From: Helicobacter mustelae
GTDB lineage: Bacteria > Campylobacterota > Campylobacteria > Campylobacterales > Helicobacteraceae
Assembly (NCBI RefSeq): GCF_900476215.1
Contig: NZ_LS483446.1
Coordinates: 372,001-436,000 of the forward strand
Direction: 5' to 3'
DNA length: 64,000 bases
The notes under the pieces were generated by a model. The model worked only from the letters and a program-made list of their open reading frames with translations, was not told the DNA's origin and searched no databases. A program made the position numbers and the translations under genes. Every line of letters starts with the position of its first letter. The first letter of the stretch is position 1. Shown piece by piece: positions 17,860-25,743 of the stretch.

Positions 17860-18999
17860 ATGTTTGAGCTGCCAGAAAATGTGCAAAAAATCTTTGAAAT
17901 CCTAAGGGGAGAGGAGATTTATCTCATTGGGGGGTGTGTGCGTGATATGCTGCTCTCCATAAAGCCCTTGGATTATGATTTTGCCTGCGTGCTTCGGCCT
18001 CAAATCTTGCGCGATAAGCTGCATGCCAATGGGATTGCGACCATCGATGTTGGCATACGCTATGGGACTCTTGGTGTGCTGCTAGAGGGAGAGGTTTATG
18101 AGATTACTACTTTTCGCAAAGAAGGCGTGTATTTAGATGCACGCCATCCAAGCAGTGTGGAATTTGCCAAAAGCCTTGCAGAGGATGTGAGGCGCAGGGA
18201 TTTTAGTATCAATGCCATTGCCTACCATCCCAAAGGCGGAATTGTTGATCTAGTAGGGGGGGTGCAGGATTTGGAGGATGGGGTTTTGCGCGCCATAGGA
18301 GATGCGCAGATGCGCTTTTTTGAGGATTCTTTGCGAATTTTGCGTGGAGTTGGCTTTGTGGCTAGATTTGGCCTGCATGCAGAATCAAATACCTATAGCG
18401 CGATGCTTTCTTTTGCGCATCTACTAGATTCCCTTCCCCGTGAGCGCATCTCCAAGGAATGGGAAAAGATTATTTGCGCACCTTTTTGTCTGCGTGCGCT
18501 CAAAGAATTTGCAGGGGTGTTTGTGCCATTATTTGGAGAGTCTTTTGCATCGCATGTGTGCAGACTCAAGGATCTGCCAGACAATCCACTGCATCGCGCG
18601 GCAAAAATCTTGCAGGATGAGGCTTTGCTAGATGCGCTTTGCTATCCCAAGGCAGCGCGTGGGCAAATTGCTCAAATGATGCAGTGGTGCAAGAAGGATG
18701 TCTTTGTGGATAAAAAATCTCTGAAATATGTTTTGGCAAAAAATCCCTGGGATCTTGTGCGCATCTTTTTGCAAGGAGATGCTAGGCTTGCGTGGCTAGA
18801 AGAGATTCTAGCAAAAGGGGAGCCCTGCAGAATCAAAGACCTTTGCATCCACGCCAATGATTTGGAGGAATTTCCCCCTAAATTTCGCGGAAAAATTTTA
18901 TCTTTTTTGCTCTCAGAGGTGATTGAGGAGAGGGTGGCAAATGAATCCAAAGATCTCAAATGCCATGCTAGACAATATTACAAAAGTCTAGAAGTTTAG
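17860..18999 (+). CDS. cca: CCA tRNA nucleotidyltransferase / poly(A) polymerase family protein
   Basis: A 379-residue class II nucleotidyltransferase. The head domain shows LIGGCVRDMLL, the metal-binding DYDF (DxD) and the RRRDFSINAIAY template-binding motif, followed by the neck helices. This family adds or repairs the 3' CCA end of tRNAs. A poly(A) polymerase activity is possible but less likely in this lineage. The start follows AAGGAATGGG closely. The 3' end overlaps the stop of the convergent minus-strand gene by four bases. Confidence 0.88.
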   Translation: MFELPENVQKIFEILRGEEIYLIGGCVRDMLLSIKPLDYDFACVLRPQILRDKLHANGIATIDVGIRYGTLGVLLEGEVYEITTFRKEGVYLDARHPSSVEFAKSLAEDVRRRDFSINAIAYHPKGGIVDLVGGVQDLEDGVLRAIGDAQMRFFEDSLRILRGVGFVARFGLHAESNTYSAMLSFAHLLDSLPRERISKEWEKIICAPFCLRALKEFAGVFVPLFGESFASHVCRLKDLPDNPLHRAAKILQDEALLDALCYPKAARGQIAQMMQWCKKDVFVDKKSLKYVLAKNPWDLVRIFLQGDARLAWLEEILAKGEPCRIKDLCIHANDLEEFPPKFRGKILSFLLSEVIEERVANESKDLKCHARQYYKSLEV

Positions 19000-19682
19000 A
19001 AGAATTTTCCATAAAATACGATTGCAAGGCGAAATAACCCTAGTCCTGTGGCCCTGAAGCTATTGAGATAGGAGATGTCGATGGCTACATTCTTTTGGTG
19101 AATGAGGAAGGATGCACCCACTTGGTAGAAGGATTGGTAGGGGGAAAAGCTATTGTCTGAGTTTGTGGCAACCTCTCCTACAATCCAGATGTTTTCTGCG
19201 ACATTGCCGCTAGCACTAGCACTAAGTGTGAGGAGGTTTTTTTTGAAGTTATCATTCCCTGCCCACCCGATGTTAAAAGTCGTGCGCAGGCGCTCATCTA
19301 GCCATTGAAAACTTAAGGGAATGTAGATATAGCTATTGTTTGCATGATTTTTCTTATTCGTGGTGATGCCATCCCCAGCGATGATGCCTAGATTGAAACG
19401 TCGATCTGGTGTGGTGTAAAAGGATTGTTCTACTTCCACAAATGCTTGATTATTGAGGCTTTGGGTGGAGACATTGCTAGCTAGCTGCAAGGAAGTACTA
19501 GGGCCCACCACACAATCTGCATAAAATCCTAAACTTTGTGCAGGGGAAGAGCTCTGGGCCCAAATGTCAAATTCACAAAGTCCGCGATCTTCTGTGAATG
19601 TATCGCCTACTAAGGTCCAGCCAGCGCAATAAATCATGTCCTTGAAAAATAAAAGTAGGAGTAGGAGTCTTGATATTTTCAT
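18996..19682 (-). CDS. Predicted outer-membrane beta-barrel protein, function unknown
   Basis: A 228-residue protein with a signal peptide (MKISRLLLLLLFFKDMIYCAG) followed by amphipathic strands such as SLGFYADCVVG, RFNLGIIAGDG, YIYIPLSFQW and TTFNIGWAG. It ends IVFYGKFF, a barrel-type C-terminal aromatic. The ATG at 19682 is chosen because GGAGGT lies just upstream; the upstream in-frame ATG at 19694 overlaps that site. No named family was recognised. It converges with cca. Confidence 0.7.
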   Translation of the reverse strand: MKISRLLLLLLFFKDMIYCAGWTLVGDTFTEDRGLCEFDIWAQSSSPAQSLGFYADCVVGPSTSLQLASNVSTQSLNNQAFVEVEQSFYTTPDRRFNLGIIAGDGITTNKKNHANNSYIYIPLSFQWLDERLRTTFNIGWAGNDNFKKNLLTLSASASGNVAENIWIVGEVATNSDNSFSPYQSFYQVGASFLIHQKNVAIDISYLNSFRATGLGLFRLAIVFYGKFF

Positions 19683-20095
19683 GGCTACCTCCAATTTTCA
19701 AAATCATTTTGTAAGCCAAAAGCTTGGTGTATTAAAGACCAAAAAACCCATCGCAAAATTTTGTGATCCCATATGGATTGCAACCACATTGCAAGCATGT
19801 CAAAAGAGAGAATTTATCAAGATTTATGAGAATAGGTTCGTGATTGTTTTCTTAGGGAACTTGATAACGGGAATTAAAGTTGGTGATTATAGCAGACTTT
19901 TAGGGGAGTTGTGAAAAATCTGTAGAATTTCCATGAATTCTTAAAAACTTTTGTTGTTTTTAGATTGGGTTTTTTAAGAGAGTTTTGTTTTTTGGAGGAT
20001 TGCAAAAATGGATGAGATTTCATGGCTTATTTTTCATGTGCAGGGGGTGGGATTTTGTTAGAATGTCTGAATTTTTTGGATAGCTGGAGTCTGTG
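19683..20095. other. Intergenic region between divergent OMP and yhbP-like genes, with a -10 at 20059
   Basis: TAGAAT at 20059-20064, 32 bases before the yhbP-like start, is a good -10 candidate. A plus-strand open frame from 19681 to 19914 (77 codons) overlaps the start of the OMP gene and has no properly spaced ribosome-binding site, so it is not called. A 17-codon frame at 20008-20061 does have GGAGG upstream but overlaps the -10. The rest is AT-rich and holds the OMP promoter. Confidence 0.45.
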
Positions 20096-20530
20096 ATGCA
20101 TCAAAAAATGTTGGAATTTTTGCAAAGGGAGCATCTGCTGACATTGAGTGTTTGCGATGTGCAGGGGGTGTATAGCGCGAGTTGTTTTTATTGTTTTTTC
20201 AAGGAGGGTTACACACTTGTATGCAAGAGCCAGGAAAGCAGTCGCCACATTCAACTTGCGCGCAAAAATCCCTTTGTGGGTGTGAATATTGCTCATCACA
20301 CCAAAAAAATCCAGGAAATCTCTGGTATGCAGATTAAGGCATTGCTAAGACATGCAAAAGAACAAGAGACAGGGTGCTATCATGCCAAATATCCCTTCGC
20401 TAGGCTGGGAGGAGGGGAGGTGTATGCCTTAGAGATTTTGTGGGCTAAATATACAGACAATTCCCTGCTAATCCCAAAAAAGTTAGAATATCGCCGCGAG
20501 ATTTGTTATACTTCGCCAAAAAAGGAGTAG
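20096..20530 (+). CDS. YhbP-like pyridoxamine 5'-phosphate oxidase-fold protein (UPF0306)
   Basis: A 144-residue protein with a split-barrel flavin-binding fold suggested by LLTLSVCDVQGVYSASCFYCFF, SSRHIQLARKNPFVGVNIAHH and the C-terminal KYTDNSLLIPKKLEYRR. The last resembles the end of E. coli YhbP (FTDNTLGFGKKM, from memory). The family is assumed to bind a flavin or related cofactor; its substrate is unknown. The start ATG at 20096 has GGAG six bases upstream. The PhnA-domain gene follows two bases after its stop, so they form a pair. Confidence 0.75.
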   Translation: MHQKMLEFLQREHLLTLSVCDVQGVYSASCFYCFFKEGYTLVCKSQESSRHIQLARKNPFVGVNIAHHTKKIQEISGMQIKALLRHAKEQETGCYHAKYPFARLGGGEVYALEILWAKYTDNSLLIPKKLEYRREICYTSPKKE

Positions 20531-20532
20531 AA

Positions 20533-20742
20533 ATGTTTAGGGATAGCAATGGGGTGGAATTGCAAATGGGTGATAGCGTGCAAATCATCAAGGATCTCAA
20601 GGTAAAGGGCGTTTCTTGTGTGCTCAAGCGTGGCACAGTTGTGAAAAATATTCGTCTAGGAGATAAGGAGGGAGAGGTCGAGGGAAGGGTTGACAAACAG
20701 GGTGTGATTGTACTTAAGACTTGCTTTTTGAAAAAGGTGTAG
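20533..20742 (+). CDS. Small PhnA/YjdM C-terminal-domain protein without the zinc ribbon
   Basis: A 69-residue protein matching the C-terminal domain of PhnA/YjdM, with GDSVQIIKDLKVKG, LKRGTVVKNIRL and the final FLKKV. The usual N-terminal zinc ribbon (paired cysteines) is absent, and no zinc-ribbon coding is seen upstream in any frame, because the yhbP-like gene ends two bases before. AAAGGAG precedes the ATG at 20533. Despite the historical name, the family is not a proven phosphonate enzyme, so no function is assigned. Confidence 0.75.
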   Translation: MFRDSNGVELQMGDSVQIIKDLKVKGVSCVLKRGTVVKNIRLGDKEGEVEGRVDKQGVIVLKTCFLKKV

Positions 20743-21073
20743 GCGAGCGGGCAGGGTTTTGCGTTCTTTGGTGGGTGCATGAATTTAGTAGATTTTTGGC
20801 ATGTGGTTTTGGCGGAGCGCTAGGTAATAGCAGGGCGAGCGTTTGTTGTGCTTTTTGGAATCTTGCATGGGCTTTGGAAAAAACCAATGATGAAAAATAA
20901 GCGATTGAGGGGGATTGGGCAGCAGCCAGTGGTTATGGGAGAATTGCGTGATGAAAAAGCCCGGGTGGCAAAAGCCTGTCATCGCAAAAAGCACTGAAGC
21001 AAAAAATGAGCAAAAAGGTCTGGTGAAAATCTTGAGTGATGAAAGTAGGGTAAGCGGAAAAGATAAAAAGAAC
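20743..21073. other. Gap between the PhnA-domain gene and ahpC; no supported gene
   Basis: Two short open frames occur, a 60-codon frame on the plus strand and a 69-codon frame on the minus strand rich in His, Pro and Phe. Neither has a convincing ribosome-binding site or a recognisable family. GC content appears higher than in the T-rich gaps elsewhere. Nothing else is seen until the ahpC terminator. Confidence 0.4.
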
Positions 21074-21099
21074 CATCAAAGTCAAAAAAGACTTTGATG
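21074..21099 (-). terminator. Rho-independent terminator of ahpC
   Basis: CATCAAAGTC and GACTTTGATG form a perfect ten-base-pair stem with a six-base loop directly after the ahpC stop. On the minus strand it is followed by GGTTCTTTTTATC, a moderately T-rich tail. Confidence 0.75.
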
Positions 21100-21106
21100 C
21101 AAGAAA

Positions 21107-21703
21107 TCAGAGGCTGCAAGCGTGCTCTTTGAGGTATTCTGCGACACCTTCAGCAGTTGCTTTCATGCCTTTTTTGCCCTTTCTCCATCCTGCTGGGCAA
21201 ACCTCGCCATTCTCTTCGAAGAATAGTAGAGCATCACACATTCTTAGCATTTCATCCATTTCTCTTCCTAGTGGGAGGTCATTGATGACTGCATGGCGAA
21301 TGACTTGATGCTTGTCGATGAGGAAAGAACCCCTTAATGCCACTGCATTGTCAAACAATACATCATAATCCCTAGAGATTTGCTTGGTGATATCCGCTAC
21401 CATGGGGAAAGTCACGTGTCCGATACCACCTTTATCTACTGGAGTGTTTTTCCATGCGAAGTGTACTTGCTCAGAATCAATAGAAACACCGATGACATTA
21501 AAGCCTTTTGCTTCAAATTCCTTTACTCTGTGGTCCATCGCCAAAATCTCAGAAGGGCAAACGAATGTAAAATCTTTTGGCCAAAAGAAAAGCACGGCAC
21601 CGTTTTTTCCAAGATTTTTTGACAATTCGAAATTTTCTACAATGCTATTGCATGGCAACACCGCTGGCGCTACGAAATTAGGGGCTTTTTTTGTTACTAA
21701 CAT
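21107..21703 (-). CDS. ahpC: Alkyl hydroperoxide reductase C / 2-Cys peroxiredoxin
   Basis: A 198-residue typical 2-Cys peroxiredoxin. The peroxidatic C49 lies in KDFTFVCPSE, and the resolving C169 in GEVCPAGWRKG. It reduces hydrogen peroxide, organic peroxides and peroxynitrite using electrons from thioredoxin, and in Helicobacter it is one of the most abundant antioxidant proteins (also called TsaA). The start has AAAGGAGAA upstream. It stands alone, divergent from metK, with an operator-like dyad in the shared upstream region. Confidence 0.97.
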   Translation of the reverse strand: MLVTKKAPNFVAPAVLPCNSIVENFELSKNLGKNGAVLFFWPKDFTFVCPSEILAMDHRVKEFEAKGFNVIGVSIDSEQVHFAWKNTPVDKGGIGHVTFPMVADITKQISRDYDVLFDNAVALRGSFLIDKHQVIRHAVINDLPLGREMDEMLRMCDALLFFEENGEVCPAGWRKGKKGMKATAEGVAEYLKEHACSL

Positions 21704-21733
21704 GATTTCTCCTTTTACTCAAAAATGTATATT

Positions 21734-21754
21734 CGATAACAATAAAAATTATCG
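21734..21754. promoter_or_regulatory. CGATAA-N9-TTATCG dyad between ahpC and metK (Fur/PerR-type candidate)
   Basis: A perfect dyad with six-base arms lies 31 bases upstream of the ahpC start. On the minus strand, TATAAT (21760-21765) lies just upstream of it, so a bound repressor would cover the ahpC start site. Its length and ATAA/TTAT character resemble Fur-family boxes. A PerR-like regulator is encoded at 27893-28306. The dyad is seen; the regulator is inferred. Confidence 0.5.
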
Positions 21755-21828
21755 TTTGAATTATAATTGGCAAAAGTTAATTATGGTTATATTGAGGTAA
21801 ACAGGCCTAGAATTTACTAAAGAAGTGC

Positions 21829-21834
21829 TATGAT
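21829..21834 (+). promoter_or_regulatory. Likely -10 element of metK
   Basis: TATGAT lies 33 bases upstream of the metK start, with AT-rich sequence before it. Identified by motif and position. Confidence 0.4.
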
Positions 21835-21866
21835 TCTGAAATTTTTACAAATACAAGGTGAGTTTT

Positions 21867-23018
21867 ATGAAGAAGGATTTTCTTTTTACTTCAGAATCTG
21901 TGACAGAGGGGCATCCTGACAAGATGGCAGATCAAATCAGTGATGCGGTGTTGGATTATATTATCCAAAGGGATGCGAAGGCGCGTGTTGCCTGTGAAAC
22001 GCTTATTTCCAATGGCTTTTGCATTGTCGCTGGCGAGCTCAAAACCACCGCATATGTACCCATTCAAGAAATCGTTCGCGAGGTGGTGAAAGAGATTGGA
22101 TACACAAACGCGGATTATGGGTTTGATTGCAAAAGTGCCGCGGTGCTCAATGGGATTGGCGAGCAAAGTCCAGACATTAATCAGGGTGTAGATCTTCCAG
22201 GCGGAGAGATTGGGGCGGGAGATCAGGGATTGATGTTTGGCTATGCGTGCAAGGAGACGGATGTATTAATGCCACTGCCCCTGTGGCTTTCTCATCAAAT
22301 CACCTCTCATCTTGCCTTAAAAAGAAAGCAGGGCGTGCTGGATTTTTTGCGCCCTGATGGTAAGGCTCAAGTCACCGTACGATATGAAAATGGAAGACCA
22401 AGGGGGATTGATACCATCGTGGTTTCCACCCAACATCATCCAGAAATCAGCCAAAAGCAAATCAAAGAAGCCATCATTGAGGAGATTATCAAAAAGGTGT
22501 TGCCTCCGCAATATCTTGGCAGTAACATCAAATATCACATCAATCCCACGGGGAATTTCGTGATCGGAGGGCCACAGGGGGATGCGGGTTTGACAGGTAG
22601 AAAGATCATCGTGGATACTTATGGGGGGAGTTGTCCTCATGGTGGGGGAGCATTTAGTGGTAAGGATCCCAGTAAGGTGGATAGAAGTGCGGCCTATGCT
22701 GCGCGCTACATCGCCAAAAATCTGGTGGCCAGTGGGATTTGTGAGCGTGCCACTGTGCAATTAGCCTATGCCATCGGCGTGGTGGAGCCTATTTCTATTT
22801 TTGTGGATACACATGGCACTTCTAGTCATGATCCAGACAAGATTGAGACCTGTGTGCGCAAGGTCTTTAGACTCACTCCCAGAGGAATTATAGAGAGCCT
22901 AGATTTGCTGCGACCCATTTATCAAAAAACATCCAATTATGGGCATTTTGGAAGAGAGCTACCAGAATTTGGCTGGGAGAAAACCGATAAGATCGATGCA
23001 ATCAGGGAGTTTTTTTAA
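21867..23018 (+). CDS. metK: S-adenosylmethionine synthase
   Basis: A 383-residue enzyme starting [19 protein letters not shown]. It carries [14 protein letters not shown], the hallmark [12 protein letters not shown] and the second signature [19 protein letters not shown]. It makes S-adenosylmethionine from methionine and ATP for methylation and polyamine pathways. AAGGTGA six bases before the ATG at 21867 sets the start. An in-frame GTG at 21858 sits inside that site and is rejected. No SAM riboswitch is visible upstream. Confidence 0.97.
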   Translation: MKKDFLFTSESVTEGHPDKMADQISDAVLDYIIQRDAKARVACETLISNGFCIVAGELKTTAYVPIQEIVREVVKEIGYTNADYGFDCKSAAVLNGIGEQSPDINQGVDLPGGEIGAGDQGLMFGYACKETDVLMPLPLWLSHQITSHLALKRKQGVLDFLRPDGKAQVTVRYENGRPRGIDTIVVSTQHHPEISQKQIKEAIIEEIIKKVLPPQYLGSNIKYHINPTGNFVIGGPQGDAGLTGRKIIVDTYGGSCPHGGGAFSGKDPSKVDRSAAYAARYIAKNLVASGICERATVQLAYAIGVVEPISIFVDTHGTSSHDPDKIETCVRKVFRLTPRGIIESLDLLRPIYQKTSNYGHFGRELPEFGWEKTDKIDAIREFF

Positions 23019-23037
23019 GTTTTCATTCTCATTAAAC

Positions 23038-23064
23038 TTATTTTCATGATAATTGTACTATACT
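23038..23064 (+). promoter_or_regulatory. fdxA promoter with a Fur-like dyad
   Basis: TTAT (23038-23041) and ATAA (23049-23052) flank TTTCATG in a stretch resembling half of a Fur box. It is followed by TATACT at 23059-23064 as a -10 element, 45 bases before the fdxA ATG. Position over the promoter fits an iron- or redox-responsive repressor; this is inference. Confidence 0.35.
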
Positions 23065-23108
23065 TCTGGCCAGGTTTTTGGACCGAGAAAAACATTAAGG
23101 AATAGAAA

Positions 23109-23387
23109 ATGGCAGTAAAAATTACAGATATTTGTATCTCTTGCGGATCTTGTATTGATGAATGTCCTGTTCAGGCGATCGTAGATGATGATGATAACCC
23201 AACAGGGGAGAGCATTTATTATGTGTATTCTGATAAATGCGTGGAGTGTGTAGGGCATAATGATGCTCCTGCTTGCGCGAGTGCATGCCCAACAGATGGT
23301 TGCATCGTGTGGAGTGATGCTGGCAATGTAAGGCGTGAAGAAATTGGTGCAGATCTTCGAGATGGAAGTGTCCCAGTGGTACAATGA
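23109..23387 (+). CDS. fdxA: 2[4Fe-4S] ferredoxin (Allochromatium-type)
   Basis: A 92-residue ferredoxin. The first cluster motif is CISCGSCIDECP (CX2CX2CX3C). The second, CVECVGHNDAPACASACP, has eight residues between the second and third cysteines, the mark of the Alvin-type family, and there is a C-terminal extension. It carries electrons, in Helicobacter probably for pyruvate:acceptor oxidoreductase and related low-potential enzymes; fdxA changes are linked to metronidazole response there. AAGGAA precedes the ATG. Confidence 0.9.
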   Translation: MAVKITDICISCGSCIDECPVQAIVDDDDNPTGESIYYVYSDKCVECVGHNDAPACASACPTDGCIVWSDAGNVRREEIGADLRDGSVPVVQ

Positions 23388-23392
23388 TTTTT

Positions 23393-23414
23393 CTATCACG
23401 CCTTGGCGTGATAG
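23393..23414 (+). terminator. Hairpin terminator after fdxA
   Basis: CTATCACGCC (23393-23402) and GGCGTGATAG (23405-23414) form a perfect ten-base-pair stem with a TT loop, six bases after the fdxA stop. The tail is CCTCCTTTCC rather than a pure T run, leading into a pyrimidine-rich stretch. Confidence 0.7.
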
Positions 23415-23681
23415 CCTCCTTTCCACTTGCTATTAAGTTACCCCATTCCCTTATCGATTTTTTTATCTTCTTTTTGATTTTCAAGTTTTTTTGTTCTGTT
23501 CTGATTGCTCTTGCATTTTTTGATTTCTGAATCGTTTCCTTTAAATCTTTAAATCTTCAAATCTTCAAAGTGGATTTTTCTTGATTTTGATTCCCATATT
23601 GGCTATTTGGGGATTATTCTAGGGATTTTGATGTTTGCCCAGTGCAATATCTTGAGAAAAAATATCTACTATGATAGAGAA
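23415..23681. other. Pyrimidine-rich non-coding stretch after fdxA
   Basis: From 23415 to about 23600 the plus strand is T/C-rich and G-poor, as in the gaps after fusA and the carbonic anhydrase gene. No ribosome-binding site with a meaningful frame was found. It contains an eight-base tandem repeat and ends in a candidate promoter (TATGAT at 23670-23675). Confidence 0.45.
23540..23569. repeat. Eight-base tandem repeat TTYAAATC, almost four copies
   Basis: Reads TTTAAATC, TTTAAATC, TTCAAATC, TTCAAAG: two identical copies followed by two variants that share a T-to-C change. Such short arrays can change copy number by slippage. It lies in a non-coding gap, so any effect would be on RNA structure or promoter spacing. 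Confidence 0.7.
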
Positions 23682-23822
23682 AGAAAACAGTTATAACAAA
23701 GATAAAAGTCAGCAACGACAAATATAGCCACTGTAAAGAAGGAAATTACGAGGTGATCTGCAGCTAAATGGTGCTGGCATTGGATTTTCAGCATCAAATT
23801 TTTATGATCCAATGCTTTTTAT
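23682..23822 (+). ncRNA. Candidate small RNA between fdxA and rplS
   Basis: A -10 element TATGAT at 23670-23675 would start RNA near 23682. A nine-base-pair stem, GCATTGGAT (23777-23785) with ATCCAATGC (23807-23815), is followed at once by TTTTTATT, a rho-independent terminator form, although no annotated gene ends here. The RNA would be about 140 bases. It does not resemble tmRNA, RNase P RNA or SRP RNA as I know them. It could instead be a decayed gene whose 3' hairpin is chance. Confidence 0.4.
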
Positions 23823-24096
23823 TGTCAGAATTTTACTATGAGAATCCTACTGCTAGGCCTTAAAGTCATTAGAATTTTAATCAGGGGATTGGGATTCAGG
23901 GGGTATTGCAAGATTGCGAGGTTATGGGGTTATGCCATTGCAAAATTCTACTGCATAGAATATTTGTGGAATTGATGAGAATTAAGAGGTAACATTTGGG
24001 ACTTTGAGCCTTGATTTTAGTCGTGGCTGAAGGCAAGTTAAAATTTTTGGAGATTTTTTGAATACAAAACTTCGATGAAAGCTTGAAAAAAGGGGA
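23823..24096. other. Intergenic stretch before the rplS terminator; no gene seen
   Basis: AT-rich sequence with stops in all frames at short intervals. No tRNA, ribosome-binding site with a usable frame, or repeat was recognised. Confidence 0.4.
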
Positions 24097-24117
24097 GTGT
24101 ATGCGGGGCGCATACAC
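24097..24117 (-). terminator. Rho-independent terminator of the ffh-rplS operon
   Basis: GTGTATGCG (24097-24105) and CGCATACAC (24109-24117) form a nine-base-pair stem with a three-base loop. On the minus strand it is followed by TCCCCTTTTTTC. It lies two bases after the rplS stop, the last gene of the minus-strand run. Confidence 0.85.
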
Positions 24118-24119
24118 GA

Positions 24120-24476
24120 TTATTTTCTGAGCTCTTTGACTCTGGCGGCTTTTCCTTTTCTGTCTCTGAGATAATAAAGCTTTGCTCTGCGCACCCTGCC
24201 AATTCTCAAGACATCGATGCTCTGTAGGCTTGCGCTATAAAGAGGGAAGGTTTTTTCTACTCCTATGTTGTTAGCACCTATTTTTCTCACTGTGAAGGTT
24301 CTGTCTACTCCATTGCCGCGAATCGCAATGCAGAGACCCTCAAAATGCTGGATGCGGGTTTTTTCCCCTTCTTTGATTTGGATGCCGAGCTTGAGGGTGT
24401 CACCTGCTTTGAAATGAGGTACTTTCCTGTCGCCGATTTGAGCTTTTTCAAAACTCTCAATGTATCTATTTTTCAT
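24120..24476 (-). CDS. rplS: 50S ribosomal protein L19
   Basis: A 118-residue protein starting [14 protein letters not shown], with [26 protein letters not shown] and the signature [24 protein letters not shown] near the C-terminus. It lies at the 30S-50S interface. The open frame extends nine codons upstream, but the ATG at 24476 overlaps the trmD stop in the form ATGA and gives the family N-terminus. It is the final gene of the operon and is followed by a clear terminator. Confidence 0.97.
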   Translation of the reverse strand: MKNRYIESFEKAQIGDRKVPHFKAGDTLKLGIQIKEGEKTRIQHFEGLCIAIRGNGVDRTFTVRKIGANNIGVEKTFPLYSASLQSIDVLRIGRVRRAKLYYLRDRKGKAARVKELRK

Positions 24477-25183
24477 CTTTTGCCCTTCTTGTAGAATTTC
24501 CATAATTGGAAGAGATCTGGTCTAAAATATTTAGTTTTTGCTAATGCTAGATCCAGCTTTAAATCCTGCATTATACTATGATTTCCCTTTGAATACTCTG
24601 AAGGAGGAGTTTTTTTTGCATTTTTTTCGGATTTGATTTTGGATTTGGAAAAAACAGGCGCCTCAAGAAGATGTTGCTCAAAGCTTTCCCCTTGCAGAGA
24701 TTTGGTATTTCCTAGCACCTGAGGGATTTGTCTAGCGATGCTATCACACAAACAAAGCGCAGCAAGCTCCCCGCCTGTGAGGATGAAGTCCCCGATGCTA
24801 AAAACTTCATTGGCATAAAGCTCGATGGCACGCTCATCAAAGCCCTCATACCTCCCACAGACAAGGGCGATGTTTTTTTTGGTTTTTGCCAGTCGCACCG
24901 CATCATTTTGGTTAAAGGCCTTGCCGCATGGGGTGAGAAAGATGATGTGATGAGTGTTTTTGATGGGATTCAAGGCTAGCTGCAAGATCTCAAGATCGAT
25001 GATCTGGCCAGCACCTCCTCCAACTTGTGCGTTATCCACCTTGAAATGAGGAGGGGAGGCAAAATCCCTGATATTGGTGATCTGGATGCGAATGAGATTT
25101 TTTTCCTTGGCGAGTTTGAGGATAGACTGGGAAAAATAGGGCGCGATAATTTGAGGAAAGAGGGTAAAAAAATGAAAATGCAT
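24473..25183 (-). CDS. trmD: tRNA (guanine37-N1)-methyltransferase
   Basis: A 236-residue SPOUT methyltransferase. It contains [12 protein letters not shown] near residues 54-65, [11 protein letters not shown] and [14 protein letters not shown], which form the trefoil knot that binds S-adenosylmethionine. It makes m1G37 and so prevents +1 frameshifts. The rimM stop overlaps the trmD start, and the trmD stop overlaps the rplS start, so the three are coupled. A Lys/Ser-rich stretch ([20 protein letters not shown]) after residue 180 is the usual flexible linker to the C-terminal domain. Confidence 0.97.
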   Translation of the reverse strand: MHFHFFTLFPQIIAPYFSQSILKLAKEKNLIRIQITNIRDFASPPHFKVDNAQVGGGAGQIIDLEILQLALNPIKNTHHIIFLTPCGKAFNQNDAVRLAKTKKNIALVCGRYEGFDERAIELYANEVFSIGDFILTGGELAALCLCDSIARQIPQVLGNTKSLQGESFEQHLLEAPVFSKSKIKSEKNAKKTPPSEYSKGNHSIMQDLKLDLALAKTKYFRPDLFQLWKFYKKGKR

Positions 25184-25743
25184 CAGCTAGTCTCCAAGAT
25201 CGCCTTGGCATTTTGCGTGGTGATGATTTTTTTCAATGGATCTGCATAGAGGATAAAATGCTGCAAATAGGGGAGTAAAAATTCTTTGGAATGGGGAGGG
25301 GTTAGGCTTTGATGGGTCTTTATCACAAGATAGTCGGTGTTTGCGATGCGCAAAATATCTTTTACTATACCCAGGGTTTTGTCAGATTCTATAACGCTGC
25401 AGCCAATGATATCAAACCAGAAAAATTCTTCTTTTGCAAGATGGCAGAATTTTCTGGTATCCTCCAGTGTTGCATAGAGGATTTGGTTGGTGAAATGCTT
25501 GGCATATTCGGGATTTGTAATCTGGTCAAACTGGATGATTTGCTTTTGTGGGAGAAATTTCTTGAGTGTGAGGGGGATGTTAGATCTTTTGATGGGGGAA
25601 AATACGAAAAAAAAATGTCCATTTTGGAAAATCTCGGGAAAATCCGTGAGGAGTTGGCATTTCATCCCGCCATCAAGTCCTACGCTTCTCCCAAGTTTTG
25701 CAACTTCAATTAGTTCTGAGGGAGAGGTGGGGACATTATTCAT
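25183..25743 (-). CDS. rimM: 16S rRNA processing protein RimM
   Basis: A 186-residue protein with an N-terminal RimM barrel (LIEVAKLGRSVGLDGGMKCQLLTDFPE) and a C-terminal PRC-barrel with FWFDIIGCSVI, TDYLVIKT and EFLLPYLQHFI. It assists maturation of the 30S head together with S19. It overlaps the khpA stop by eight bases and ends where trmD begins. The sequence is divergent from well-studied RimM proteins, but the gene order and the LGRSVGLDGG motif are decisive. Confidence 0.93.
   Translation of the reverse strand: MNNVPTSPSELIEVAKLGRSVGLDGGMKCQLLTDFPEIFQNGHFFFVFSPIKRSNIPLTLKKFLPQKQIIQFDQITNPEYAKHFTNQILYATLEDTRKFCHLAKEEFFWFDIIGCSVIESDKTLGIVKDILRIANTDYLVIKTHQSLTPPHSKEFLLPYLQHFILYADPLKKIITTQNAKAILETS

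Noticed and set aside
19681-19914. A 77-codon plus-strand open frame opposite the start of the OMP gene
   Set aside because: It overlaps the OMP gene start, and the nearest AGGAG is too far from its ATG. No family resemblance is visible.
20008-20061. A 17-codon frame with GGAGG upstream, possible leader peptide
   Set aside because: It overlaps the likely -10 element of the next gene and has no codon pattern suggesting attenuation.
20785-20994. A 69-codon minus-strand frame rich in His, Pro and Phe
   Set aside because: There is no ribosome-binding site and no recognisable family. It is probably chance in a GC-richer gap.
23415-24119. tmRNA, SRP RNA or RNase P RNA in the 700-base gap
   Set aside because: No tRNA-like end, GGGGCTG start, conserved SRP loop or RNase P core sequence was found.
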